Shown piece after piece: positions 43,997 through 56,347 of a stretch of DNA of 64,000 nucleotides (within the stretch, counting starts at the first letter, position 1; each line of letters opens with the position of its first letter). The DNA is from Chelonoidis abingdonii (Eukaryota; Chordata; Testudines; Testudinidae), in the NCBI RefSeq assembly GCF_003597395.2, contig NC_133769.1, positions 175,006,580 to 175,070,579 of the forward strand, written 5' to 3'. A model generated the notes under the pieces. The model was not told the origin of the DNA. It did no database searches and saw only the letters and a program-made list of their open reading frames with translations. Made by a program: the position numbers and the translations under genes.

Positions 43997-44311
43997 AGTT
44001 TAAGGCCAGAAGAGACCATTATGATCATTTAGTCTGACTTCTGGCATAAAACAGGCTACAGGATCCCACTCAGTAATTTCTCCATCAGGCCCATACGTTT
44101 TTTGAGCTATAGCATATTTTTTGAGAGATATCCAGAATTGATTTAAAGATTTCAAGTGATGGAAGGTCCACCCTCAGTATGTTATTCTAATGGTTTATTA
44201 CCCTCACTTAAAATTATCTAACCTCAGCTTCCTGCTCCTGGATCTCACCTGCCTTTCTCTGATAGATTAAAGTGCGCTCTATGATCAGAAATCTTTTCTC
44301 CATGTAGGTTC
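43997..44311 (-). mobile_element. CR1 LINE 3' end, minus strand
   Basis: On +: TTTAAGGCCAGAAGAGACC, ATTATGATCATTTAGTCTG, AACAGGCTACAGGATCCC, GATTTAAAGATTTCAAGTG, GGTTTATTACCCTCACTT and TTAAAGTGCGCTCTATG: the reverse complement of the 3' region of a CR1 subfamily with the TTTTAAATCA-type tail seen in the copy at 190-2175. Confidence 0.85.
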
Positions 44312-46548
44312 TGTTATTTCAGGTTCAGCCTGTCTACTCAATACTTGGGAGTCTATGTCATCGATCTATAAGATGACATCAGCCTATATGTGATAGAGCA
44401 GAGAGAGGCTTGAAAACCAGTCATAAATGTCAGCCTGGGGGAAGATAGCATAACTGTAGCTGAGAATACCTTTTCTCTGAAAAATTCTTCATGAATACTT
44501 GTTCTCCATTTAGAGAAATTCAAAATCCAGACCCTTTCTGAATATTGGAATTTGCTATTAAATGCTTAGGTATAGCATTAAAAATCTGTAGGCTGTTAAA
44601 GAATTTTGCAAAGCTTATCTTCTATAAAATGTTTATGGAGTAACAAATATTTTAAATATTCAGTACTGAACTATAAATAGTTGTTTATAAGTAAACTGTT
44701 GGCTTGTTTTAATTACTGCATCAAACAGCTCTGGGATGGAAAGTTTTGTACAGAATATACATAAGCCTCAATATGCCCTTCAGTTTAAAAGTCACTTTCT
44801 GCATGCTGCTAGTTCAATAACTAGTAACCTATGCAATGTGGAGTATAAGGCTATATTTCCCCCAAGATTAATAAGCTTCGTTGCATGATTAATCAAACTG
44901 AGGGAATGAGGGAAATGAGAAAGCATATTCCTGTGTGGTTCTCAGACTTCTAATTTATGTAATGGAGCCATTTGGATAATTAAGATCAGTACAGGTAATT
45001 TAGCTAAAGTGCAAGCTACAAGACAGATTATCTGGCAATTTACTTGCTTCTCTCTTTTTTGTCTTGTTTTTCTCTTTAGTTATTTATATACACATGACTA
45101 AGTAGTTTAAAAGCTTCCATTCCAAGACAAATCACACACACAACAGGTAATATATATTCTTTACAGGAGAAGGGGCTGCAGGCAAACTGGCTACATATTG
45201 GGTTCTAAGACTCTTGTTTGTGAGTGGACTCAGTTCTTTCCCTGAACCGACTGGCATGAAGGATGGAGATATGGGCGGGCTCTGGGAGGGGCTACTGAAA
45301 ACCTGAATATACCAATACAGTGACCTCAACACTGCCCACAAGTGGCAAGGAGGAACTGTAGCTGCTATTGCAATCAACTGGAATAGCTACCTTGTAGCCC
45401 TATAGCTGGCCACAGTTGGTGAGGTGTATTTCATTTCCTCCTCTATATGATGCTCCATAAATAGCAGCTGCATCTTTATTTAATAAGAGTTTATCATTTA
45501 GTGTCAGATTCTTACATCCTTATTTACAGTGAGTATCATGAGCGATTGCCACAGATGTCAATGGCACTGCTGAAGAAGCAAGGTGCTATCCATCGCAAGT
45601 ATGAGTACAGTATTGGAATTTGGCCTTAATACATCTGAAATGCCATGAGTGCCCTAGCAGCAGACAGTCCTTTTGGATAATTCTAAGTAATACAAGGCAT
45701 TGTTCATTTGTCAGAGAAAATAGCATGTTATAGCACTGAATTCAGCAGAAGAAATTAATCTCATATTGATTGTGGAATGCAGAGTTGTACATTCTACATT
45801 TCTTACCAGAAGACTACATATGACCAACATTAATAACTTTGTAAAGCATATAGGAAACATTCTGCATTAGAAAGACTGGTTAAAGCTAGTTTAAAATGGA
45901 ATTTAAATGTATGATATGTCTGTTTGCTAAAAATACAAGAGCAGCTGATAATCCAAACATTAATATCTTTTAAACGTTTTCAGTGAGCTGGCTTGACACT
46001 TCAAAGAAATGGTTGAAAAGTCCCCTGCTTTCTGAAATTTCTGCTGTAAGACTACAGATTACATTGGAGACCCAAATAATACATGGTGTTGGTAAACAGT
46101 GAAATGCAGGATAATCAGACACTGTATTACAGGTTTGATCTTACAAAGCTGAGTGCCTCTTGCAAGATGCTGAGTTCAGGGTACTAAGCGTCATGCAGGG
46201 CTGAGTTATCTCTTAGCTGAAAAGGATGTATATGTTGATGCCAAATCCTAAATATGTACATGAACTACGCTAGTCATCAGTTACCAGTTAAAAAATTCAG
46301 CACCTAGTCAAGCTAATGAATCCTTTAAGGCTACTGGCTTCAGGCTAGCATCTGTAGTTCCACCTAGCCTAACAGTAATATTTGTAATGGTTTGCTACTA
46401 AATATATTGTACACAGCTGCCTGCCTGCCTCTTGAAATGTTATTTACATTATTGTGAAAGAGGGAGAAAATTGTTTGCACGATCATTGCTGGCAAATTGT
46501 CCTTGTTATTTGCAAAACTAATACTTACGGATATAGTCCTATATCTGG
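44312..46548. other. AT-rich spacer, no gene seen
   Basis: Nothing firm. About 45500-45630 (GTGTCAGATTCTTACATCC, GGAATTTGGCCTTAA) is a weak trace of the same palindromic amniote repeat as at 36493. A 90-codon frame on - (46364-46636) overlaps the CR1 start and has no domain. Confidence 0.5.
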
Positions 46549-47471
46549 CAAAACAGCTGCACACATACAAAATGGGAAATAACTGCCCAGGATGGAGTAC
46601 CGCAGAAAGGGATCTGGGGGTCATAGTGGACCACAAACTAAATATGAGTCAACAGTGTAACACTGTTGCACAACGCCCCTCCCCCCCCAAAAAAACATAA
46701 TTCTGGGATGTATTAGCAGGAGTGTTGTAAGCAAGACACAAAAAGTAATTCTTCTGCTCTACTCCACGCTGATTAAGCGTTGATTGGAGTATTATGTCCA
46801 GTTCTGGGTACCACATTTCAGGAAAGATGTGGACAAATTGGAGAAACTCCAGAGGAGAGCAACAAAAATGAGTAAAGGTCTAAACAATATGACCTATGAA
46901 AGAAGATTGAAAAAACTGGGTTTGTTTTAGTCTGGAGAAGAAAAGACTGAGAGGGACATGATAACAGTTTTCAAGTATATAAAAGATTGTTACCAGGAGA
47001 GGGAGAAAAATTGTTCTTGTTAACTGCTGAGGCTAGGACAAGAAGCAATGGGCTAAAATTGCAGTAAGGTCGGTTTGGGTTGGACATGAGGAAAAACTTC
47101 CTGTCAGGGTGGTTAACACTGGAATAACCAAGGGAGGTTGTGGAATCTTCATCGTTGGAAATTTTTTAAAAGCAAGTTAGAGAAACAGCTGCCAGGGATG
47201 GTCTAGATCAGTGCTTCTCAAGCTATTTGATGTGGGGGACTGGCAACTTTTTTTTCCAATGTGCCAGGGACCTGTACCATATTATTATCCCTTTCAATAC
47301 TCTTATGAGGAAACTCGCCGCAGAATGGCAGTCAATGTCTTGCGGACCGGTACCAGTCCACGGACCACCACTTTGAGAAGCACTGGTCTAGATAATACTT
47401 AGTCCTGCCATGACTGCAGGGGACTAGACTAGATGATATTTTGAAGTGCTACCCAGTCCTATAATTCTATG
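46549..47471 (+). mobile_element. CR1 LINE 3' end, plus strand, split by a MITE
   Basis: Reads AACAGCTGCACACATACAA, AGGGATCTGGGGGTCATAG, AACTAAATATGAGTCAACAG, a poly(C)/poly(A) slip at 46676-46697, GTCCAGTTCTGGGTACCAC, AGAGCAACAAAAATGAG, GGTTTGTTTTAGTCTGGAG, AAGCAATGGGCTAAAATTGC and TTAGTCCTGCCATGACTGC, ending CCTATAATTCTATG at 47471. The ORF2 C-terminus is frameshifted. The segment GTCTAGATAATACTT is interrupted by the 177-bp insertion at 47209-47385. Confidence 0.92.
47209..47385. mobile_element. hAT MITE inside CR1, perfect 8-bp target duplication
   Basis: CAGTGCTTCTCAAGCTATTTG at the left and CACTTTGAGAAGCACTG at the right are inverted ends. GTCTAGAT occurs on both sides (47201-47208 and 47386-47393), while an intact CR1 has a single GTCTAGATAATAC at this point. 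The 177-bp body (GACTGGCAACTTTTTTTTCC, GGACCTGTACC, GTCTTGCGGACCGGTACC) has no transposase. The CAGTG(G/C)TTCTCAA start is widespread in vertebrate hAT MITEs. Confidence 0.95.
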
Positions 47472-48648
47472 TCATTTATTAAGTTCTTTCCCTGCTTTCA
47501 TTTAATGATTTTAAGGACCTCTTCCTACAAACATTTACTATAGTGCTTACTAGTCTGAGCAGACATCAGTGGGTAAGTCTACACAGCAAATGAACACCCA
47601 TGTCTGTCCTGTGCCAACCAATTTGGGCTGCGGGACTGTTTCTTGAAACTACTCATTGTAGTCAACACTATGCTGGACAGTGAGCACATGGAGGATTAGA
47701 CCTGTATATTTTCAGAATAATCAGAATAAGATGGGATACCAGGCAACTCATATATTTTCCAAAGAACTGTGCATCTGATGTCTCCCTAAGAAGAGCACTA
47801 ATCTTCTTATAGCTCACATTTCCAGCACTGCAAGCACAAGGCAATATCAGAAAAATCCAGCTGGTGACTAGGGACATGTATTCGGATTGTCAAAAGAGAG
47901 AGAGAGAAAAATCTAGCTAGGAGCTGGGAGTGTATATTTGGAGTATGAAGCATCAGTCACAGCAGAAATAAAGATCTAACTGACAGCACATCTTCAACAT
48001 TATGCTGCATGTGCATATTTGCCTAAATTGGGACAATGCCCCAACCTGGATATTGCACCTATGCCATTCATGCTTTCTTGTAAGGATTCAAAACCTTCCA
48101 TTCAAAACCATTACATTTAGCAGTTTTTAAACTCAGCAAGACAGATTTGCTGTGAGCTTTGGAACATCCTCCCCTGCCCACATACACACACACTTTAAAA
48201 AATAAAAACCCGTCTAAAAATTTTTACATGGTAGGTGTAATTCCCCATCAGCTTACATTGTCCTAAGAGTTGTGTTGATTCTGGATGCTGTTTTGCATTT
48301 TGAGATCTATACAATCTGACTTTAAAAACCATAGGTTTCACAATCTTATGTTTTTAAGTTAGTTTACTGGGTTTCTTTTTTTACTAAGCAAGAGTTTAAA
48401 AAATGAAGATATGCAATATTTATAGAATATTAGCAATGAAAACACTGTCTCACTCCATATTACACAATAGGTCTATAGCAGTGATGCTCAACTTTGAAAA
48501 GCTGGACAGTCATTTAATGGAGTGATAAAGAACTATATATAATCACAAGCCACTATAGTGACAATAGAAATTGTATTATGATGTTGCACATTCAGGACTG
48601 GACATCATGATGAACACATTGCAAAGTGATGTCAGGGATAAACAGCAT
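47472..48648. other. AT-rich spacer with MITE scraps
   Basis: About 47572-47690 begins GGGTAAGTCTACACAGCAAATG like a MITE left end but has no visible partner. About 48478-48510 (GCAGTGATGCTCAACTTTG) resembles a hAT MITE start. No gene seen. Confidence 0.45.
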
Positions 48649-48902
48649 GGATATATCTACACCACAATCATGAGGTGTGATTGTAATTCATGTAGACATC
48701 CTGAGCTGGTTTTGATCGAGCTAGCTTGGACAGAGGAGCAGTAAAGGCATGGCAGCACCTGCTAGTTGCCCAAATTACTTATACAGCCTGCAGTAAAACC
48801 TTTGCTGCCAGCTCTAGAATTCAAGCTAGCTAGATTAAAGCTAACTCAGGTATGTCTATACAAACTGCAACCACACCCAGTGATTGCAGTGTGGACACAC
48901 CC
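48649..48902. mobile_element. MITE with about 35-bp inverted ends
   Basis: Left GGATATATCTACACCACAA, TCATGAGGTGTGATTG; right CAACCACACCCAGTG, ATTGCAGTGTGGACACACCCC, which is its diverged inverse. Interior phrases GAGCTAGCTTGG and CTAGCTAGATTAAAGC plus GCAGCACCTGCTAG are part of a family-typical internal palindrome. The truncated copy at 13883-14010 belongs to the same family. Confidence 0.7.
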
Positions 48903-48961
48903 CATTATCTGATAGGTCTGCGTCTCCTCTATCCTGCATCCCCATTATCTGATAGGTCTGC
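48900..48961. repeat. 22-bp direct duplication, 40-bp spacing
   Basis: CCCCATTATCTGATAGGTCTGC occurs, split over two halves CCCCATTATCTG and ATAGGTCTGC, at 48900-48921 and 48940-48961 without mismatch. It abuts the right end of the preceding MITE and may be a slippage or repair-associated duplication. Confidence 0.9.
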
Positions 48962-51900
48962 AATTTTTTCCTCTCAGCATGTAATGTCAAAAGATATCTA
49001 TATTTTATTTATTAAAGGCCCACACGAGGTGCTGTGCAAACATGTAGGAAGAAATGGTCACTTACCCACAGAGCTTACCAAGTTTGTTGTAGGTGCTATA
49101 TAAACATGCTCTATTTTAAGAGAAACTTGAAAACTTTGGGTTTGCAAGAAGCATTTGGCCTGGGGGGATGTTCTACTTTGAAACACTGTTATTTTAAACT
49201 TTGCTTTTTTGTTATTAAGATCTGAATGGTATTATCTATTTCATAAAGTACCGAGAAGAGTACAGCACACAAGCAATATAGGTATAATATATATTACAAG
49301 AAAATGGATTGAGGCAAGCAAAAACTTCCAATTTCTGTCATATTCTATAATTTACTGATTAGCTGGAAAAAGACCTTCATCCTACAAGAACTGAACCAGA
49401 CTAATGCTTACCTTGCTTCAGGAAAAGTACAGTACGAGAACAGATGGATCAACAGCTGGCGTCTACATGTCCAACAATACTGCAGACTGACCAAATATTG
49501 AAACTAATTCTGAAACCTCCTAGAGAGGCTCTCGTCTCATTTTTATGTCTTCATCCTTCTCACAGCAAATATGCTGCATTTATAGCTTTTCTTGCCCTAT
49601 TTTGGCACTTACACTTCTGAGCTTAGGTTGATCTGGGAACTGCAGGGGAGACAGAGTCAGAATAGTTAAAAAGAAATAAGCTGACTGAAAACAAACTAAA
49701 TTCAGCTGGACCTGAGTGTCCATTCTTACTACATAACAACTGGGGTGCCCATTGGTATATATGCAGCTATGTAACTGCATTATTACTCTGTTGTGTGCTG
49801 TACTCTCTGCATTACTAAGAAGCCTGTGCCTAGGAGGTCCTCCACGCTGAACAGCAGTTTCAGTTCACTGCTGAAGTTAGAGTGAAACAGACAGGAAATT
49901 TAACACAGAGTGAAACCATAGAAAGAAAACTTTATACTTTATTCTTTCCTGTTTTCCTTAATCAAATAACAGGTCATTCAGTCAAAGTATATTTCCGGTA
50001 TACAAAAGAAGTTGAACATACCTATCCCTTGTTATAAACTTCTAAAAGGTAATACAGATTCCACAGATAATTAGAGTTTTGAAACTTTTTCTATATATGG
50101 GTCCACTCTGCATGAATCACTAAAGGTTCAATCCCGCATCATGGAAGTTTAACATTACAGTTGTGACAAAAGTGAAAAAGGAGCAAAGCCATTCACCTTA
50201 TTGAAATAAAATATTTGACAGTGGATCAGATGGCCTATCGGATGGAGCTACATTGGAGGCAGGATCATAAATAGGCAGTATTTCTATCATATACCGGGGG
50301 TAGGAAGTGCTGTTCTATCTGTAAAAATCTCCAAAGAGATCCCTGATTGGAATGGAGAGGGGGATGACTTCAAATGGGAGTTTAAAAGGATTTTTAAATC
50401 TGCCTTGTGGAAGTAAACACACACAGACACAGCAATTTTGGGCACCTGATTTATCTTACACCTTCTAACAAGCTTCTGTTGTTGCTTTTTCTGCTATAAC
50501 TCCATTCTTCCACTTACCCAGTATGCAAGTTACATAAATTTACTCACTAGTGCAGATTTGACAGCATGTAAGTTAAACTTAGGCTATTGACATGTCCTCA
50601 TAATTGGTCCTTGACTGTCTGCCTCCACTCCTTTGTCACACAGAGAATGAAAACCTCACATTTGGTGCTCCTTCTTTCCTGACAACACAGAAGCTGTGAT
50701 GATACATTGACATCTAATAACATTACTCTTTACTGACAATGGTTTTGTTTCCTATTGTGTGATATCTGCAATCTTTGTGGATATTTTCATGTATGTTTTG
50801 TATTTTTATATTAAGATTATGTGGGTATTAAAAGAGGTGACAGCAATCATTATGGTTTGCTAATATAGTGGTTGCTGTGACAACTAGATTGTACTTTCTC
50901 AATATGTATTGATGCAACAATAAGAAGTTTAAAATATACTTTTTCTTTAAAGTAGGCTTAAATTTGATCAGTTTAAGAGCCTAGTATGTGATGGCAATAT
51001 GTCTCAAAACTAAGGAGCATAACAGACTGAAAGTATTATGAACACAGACAAAACCATCAAGGCTGAGCCCAGAGAATGCCTCAGTAAAGAAGGAACTAGG
51101 GAATCAGGCAAGTCAGATTTATGCCACATAAAGCCACAGATTTAACATCAAGATGTTAAAATCCATTCCCCGCTTTACTATAACCCAGTAAAACCCTCTA
51201 AATAAAGGAGTAATGCAATGAAAAATTCCATTTTCTGTCATTTAGCCACTCAATTTTGAACTCACTGAAGCTGAATACCCAGAAAAATGTGCAACAGGGA
51301 ATAAAGAGAGAAAAAAGGGGAAGGGGGATGGGATGGAGGATTAGATTTACTAACTTCCTGTCTTTTCCTATGAGATCCTGTTTGAGATTGGGTTGGGGAG
51401 GGCGTTTCAGAGAACTACTGTTACAGTAGTGATATATTGTGCAGTTATTTTGTCATATGTCAATGAAAGTGACTTACATCGAAGTCACTGTGATAAAACA
51501 AACACATTTTAAGGAAAACAGCAGTATGGACACCAGGAGGTGAGACACAAGTACAGGCATAAATAGAGCATAAACTACTGTGATGGATTCCAGTCTGTGT
51601 GCTGCACTCTTAAATGAAATAAGCTCGTCTACCTATGTGGTAGAGGGAAAGGCTGTGAAGGGATGCAGCTGGAGGGGCTTACTTAAATCTGGGCCATTGT
51701 GCAGCGCTGTGGAGTGAAAAACACATGCATTCTTTTTCCATTTGGGAGACAGTACTGTGCACAAGGCTTCAGTATCCATCTGTGTGTAATAGATAAAGCA
51801 GCTCTTAAAAACTGTCACATCAACAAGGCTTAAACAAGGCCGAGGGTCTCCAAAAGTTATTAAAATCATTAGTCAATTCTAGCCCTCATTTCAGTACAGA

Positions 51901-53564
51901 TGTGCCGGCTAGGTATTCAAAAAATGGGGAAAAATATTCTACTTATCATAGATGAAAACCATATTCACAAATTATGTGTGCAATATCCACCTGTAGAGGG
52001 CAGTGGTGTCTGATTACCTCAAGAGTATGTGCGACATCTACTGGCTAAACATACAAGCTACGTTATAGGCATGTCTAATTTGGGTATAATCATATTGCTC
52101 TTCAGTGGATGCTGATAAAATCCCTACGCCTACAACGATGGTCAAAATTATTTCATTACCTATGCTATAGTCCAGGAAAGAGCAAGTCATTCTGTTTTTA
52201 CCTTTTCTGAATTACTTAAAGACAGACAAACGTGTTCTACTCCAACTCCCCATCTCCCCAGCCAATATTGCAAATTGTGTGGATTACATCTAATGTTGCC
52301 GCCAAACCAGTTATTTAGTGGATCAATTACAGCAGTAACATGAATGCAAGGTGTAGCCAAACAGGAACAATCAAAATTCCTTTGATGATGAAAAATTAAA
52401 TAAAGATACCACAGTGTGTATGGAGGAAAGAGTCTTTATGGATTTTTCCAGGGATAGGCCTTAAGTCTCAGCTCACCTTGATGTGACCATATCATGAGCA
52501 TTATTAAGTAAACCCACAGCACAAGTAGTGGCAAGCAAGTGTATTTTACTAAGACAAGCCAACTGGACACTTAAACTAAAGGCTCTTTTGAAATCTTGAG
52601 CGTGTCTGAATGCGATGGTGGAGTGTTTCATTACTGTTGTATGCAGGTGGCCATCCTACTGTATCTCATTTTACAGATGAGGAATCATCATCAGATTATC
52701 TTTAACTGGGTGGGAACTGCATTTTATCTTTTGGATGAAGACATGCTTATCTTTTGGGGCTTCACAGGAATATAAATGTGTATCTTTTCCTAATGTTCAA
52801 TCCATTTCAGGTGGAGAATATTATCCTATGCTGCTGTTGCACACATTTGTGTTCAGTACAAATAAAACTGCTGTATCTTTGGCAAAGAAGAGCTCATATG
52901 GTTATTGGGATAGAAATAAATACAAATAAGTATCTGTGTTCTGCAGATGATTAGACTCCTCTGCTGTTCAGGGGCTTAACCGGAGAATTGGGTTAATCTT
53001 TAGGGCATGAGCACAGCAGGTTTTTTTATTTATTCTGTATAATCTATTTTTTCCCCTGTCTTCTTAATCTTTGTTTACTTGCCTGCCTTTCCTGCAGGGC
53101 CTCCTTTCTGCTGCTTCATGTTGGTCTTTGCTCTCTCATGTTGCTTATTGGAGTGAAGATATGAAAGGAGAATTAAATGGACATTTTAATCAATGAACTA
53201 TAGCTTGATCAAAGTGCCATTATTATTATGTTGAAAGTGTTTTTTATTTGCAATTGGACCCAGCTGGACTTTTGAATGCACACAGAACAAAGTCATATTT
53301 TCATGGAAAAGCAAACTTTGAATTCTAGCTGTATTTGATCAAGACCTTGCTTCAATCATAGATCATGTCCAAGTCTTACAGATATAGCAGTGCATGTTTC
53401 TGTACAACAGCTAATCTTTCTATGTGACCTAAATGTTTAAGATGGAAGGGAATAACTTTTCTCCACTACAGAACAGAAGCATGTGTCAGCATAGCAAGTT
53501 ATTCTCTGAACACAGGTTGACAGAGAACACACAGACATTTTAAAATACTAAATATTAACATTGG
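48962..53564. other. Long AT-rich spacer, no gene seen
   Basis: The longest stretch without a recognisable repeat or gene. Open frames are all under 85 codons and lack domains. A tiny MIR-like scrap (CTCATTTTACAGATGAGG) lies at about 52666-52683. An AT-rich intron or intergenic origin cannot be distinguished. Confidence 0.5.
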
Positions 53565-54000
53565 TGGGGCAAAGGAGGAAGAGGAGAGGAAAACAAAGCG
53601 GGAGCTGACACTGACTGGGCAAGGTGACTGGGTCTGAGAGCCAGAAGAGTTAGTGGAAGAAGATGTGGGGGGAAGGGAGACAGATGTGATGAGGTATTGG
53701 GATGTGGGGGAAGAACTGGGACTGGCTGGACAAAGAGACTGGGACAAGGGAGCAGGGGAATACTGAGACTGTACAAGGAGTATATAAAGGAGTCTGGGAC
53801 TGGGAGAGAGACAGACTAGATGGGGAGCCAGAATGGAAGGGCACTGGAACTTGCTAGGTAAGGACTGCTTGAGATTCCTGAGAAGTGACGACAGGGACTG
53901 GATAGATGTAGAGAATGTGTTTGGGATGATGAGTCACGGATGGGGAAGATGGAGGACAAGCACAGGGACAGAGGCAGGGTTTGAGCAGGATGCAGTAAGT
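53565..54000 (+). repeat. Purine-rich tract with GGGACTGG-type sub-repeats
   Basis: G/A-rich on + with scattered related phrases GACTGGGCAAGG, GACTGGGTCTGAGAG, AACTGGGACTGGCTGG, GACTGGGACAAGGG, TCTGGGACTGGG and AGGGACTGG. These look like a degenerate minisatellite or composition-biased DNA. Overlapping - frames of 64-105 codons (53499-54133) are pyrimidine-strand artefacts. Confidence 0.6.
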
Positions 54001-55860
54001 AAGGCACAGGGCTACACATTGAACAATGAGGAGAAGACAAAATATTAAAGTGAGCATTATGCATTTTGTACACTGAATGAGGCAGGGGTACTATGGAAAA
54101 ATAGTATATGATAATGTCATTAAAGACTGTCATGCTGCCAAATTAAGATTGCCTTGACAACCTTAATTCTGGAATTTCCTAACTTTTTTTGAGCCTTAAT
54201 GTTCTTTTAACATTTATATGTATATTTAATGCATACATAGAACATAAAACTAGCTCTGGATCAAACAGCACCAAAGAGAATCCCAAGTTTTGATTCTAGA
54301 ATCCTAGATGTTTTTCACGGTATCCAAGACAGCATAAAACTGTTACCACTAAAATAGCCTTTCATATACCACATGGTTCGGTATTTTATTTGGATATCTT
54401 TGTCTCTCATTGTTCAAAAATTAAACTAAGCTTCCTCCTTTCAAAATCCTTGTGTTGGACCCCATAACAGAATAAGAGGCCACTCTTGGGTCGGAGTCAC
54501 AGCTTCAGTATATCGGGTCCCAAAAGAGGAAACAGTTCGAGTTTCGCCAGAGGAAAAAAAAAAGTCAGGACAGGTCCCTTCAGCCACATATTCCCCCAAG
54601 CCTCCAGAACATACATAGGCTGATTTTCTTCCATCTAGCTTAAGAGGCCACAAAGAGTTGTTTCATTTGGCCACAGATATAAGTCTGGCAGCTCAGGTAG
54701 TCCTTAAGGGCTAGGGAATTTAACCTCTTCCTGGTCCACATAGGGATGGAGTATGTGCACCCTATTACAGACCAACTTAGCAGATAATACAGTTTGGTAT
54801 CATGAACTGCTAGAGCCAAATGTACTTGCAAATTTTAAGAATTTGGATGTACAATACTTTTATGCTGTTTCATCTGAAAACATGGCAAGATTCTGCAGCA
54901 GATTTAGTGTAATAATCCACTTTTCCTCACTGCATGGAAATCAGGGATATCAGTAGGGTATCCTGAATCAAGGTACCATAGGAGTGTTGTCACTTCTGAA
55001 AATATATCTAGAAGGCATCGCATCTAGGTATGCTGTCATAGTACCAAACAAATAGGACTCCTGCCCTGGGTAGCGTTTCCAGAAGTCACATGGTTAATGA
55101 ACATATTTTACTCACAATTCCACTGCATGTCTAACAGTACCTGCATGCTGGAAGAAAGTTATATTTTTTTTAAGTATCATGTTATATACCAAAACACTAG
55201 TGTGTTGGAAGCTACTATAGTTAGTTTATCTAAATGTGTTCAATCTGTGTCTAAGTGAAATCAAGATAAGCCACAAAATCATTACAAAGCATCTCATGCT
55301 TCAGGGACTAAACTGAATCAGTGCAGGGATTGAGAAGGCGATTTCTCTCTATTATTAACTAACTTCTATATTGCAGGAGTGCCCTAAATCCACAATCAGG
55401 CTGGACCTCAATGTGCAAGGCAAAAATATATGACTGCTCATGCCCCAAAGACTGTACAGCATTACACAACTGGCCAGGTCCATTATAGGGTGTTTTCACC
55501 TCTCTTTTGAGCATCGGCTATTGGCCAATGCCAGAGGCCATCTCTTGTCCTGGCTGGGCCAGCAAGCCTTTTCTCTTCACATATTAGTGTTGTGTTTAAA
55601 AACAAAACAATTTTTTTCAGATAAATAAATGAAATCCAAATGTTCTTATTACGAGAGCACAAAAGGAGAGTTGCAGTATTTCTTCTGGAGCTAAGCTGAG
55701 AGATTCCCTCCTCAACCATTAAATTCTGGCTGAGGTAGCACACAGGGACAGGACAGGTAGCTCATATCTCAACACCTTCCATATTTATTAAGTGAACACA
55801 AAGTTATGTGTCTGTCTCCTTTTCTTTTCTCCTGTCAGCAGAATAAGGTCTGTTAACTTA
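54001..55860. other. AT-rich spacer, no gene seen
   Basis: About 54449-54660 (GTGTTGGACCCCATAACAG, CAGCTTCAGTATATCGGGTC) has a distinct composition and may be an unclassified repeat. Otherwise nothing supportable. Confidence 0.45.
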
Positions 55861-56347
55861 GGATTTGCCTACACAGTCAATCTGTGGCAAGCCAGACAAG
55901 CCAAGTGGGCAAACGTACAGTGCACTAGCCTGCCTTGCACCAACTGGCTGTGTGCACCCTGCTACCTGTTGGACACACAGGGGCGGCTCCAGGCACCAGC
56001 ACGCCAAGCGCGTGCCTGGGGCGGCAAGCCACGGGGGGCACTCTGCCGGTCGCCATGAGGGTGGCAGGCAGGTTGCCTTCGGCGACATGCCTGCAGAGGG
56101 TCTGCTGGTCCCATGGCTTCGGTGGACCTCCCGCAGGTGTGCCACCGAATCCGCGGGACCAGGGACCTCCCGCAGGCAAGCCGCCGAAGGCAGCCTGCCT
56201 GCTGTGCTTGGGGCTGCAAAATACCTAGAGCCACTGATCTTTCAGTGACCAGTAGTGGAGTTCACCCAGTTAGTTAGTACGACAGGATATGCACAGTACA
56301 GTAACACGCTGTTTTGTCATGCCCTAACTAGTCATGTAGACAAGCCC
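55861..56347. mobile_element. Outer MITE interrupted by a hAT MITE
   Basis: Left GGATTTGCCTACACAGTC (55861) and right TAGTCATGTAGACAAGCCC (56329-56347; inverted GGGCTTGTCTACATGACTA). The left half ends at about 55977 and the right half resumes at about 56237, with the GC-rich hAT MITE between them. Support is moderate because the arms are diverged. Confidence 0.5.
55978..56236. mobile_element. CpG-rich hAT MITE, same family as 57735-58007
   Basis: Left end CAGGGGCGGCTCCAGGCACC; then CAGCACGCCAAGCGCGTGC, CTGGGGCGGCAAGCC, GGGTCTGCTGGTCCCATGG, CGGTGGACCTCCCGCAGG, CCGCCGAAGGCAGCCTGCC and right end CTAGAGCCACTG. The right terminus is eroded and no target duplication is visible. Open frames of 84-127 codons on both strands (55858-56248) are repeat artefacts. 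Confidence 0.75.

Noticed and set aside
47211..47402. 63-codon + frame
   Set aside because: Almost wholly inside the 177-bp hAT MITE.
53499..54133. Ser/Pro-rich frames on the - strand
   Set aside because: Composition artefact of the purine-rich tract; four overlapping frames, no domain.
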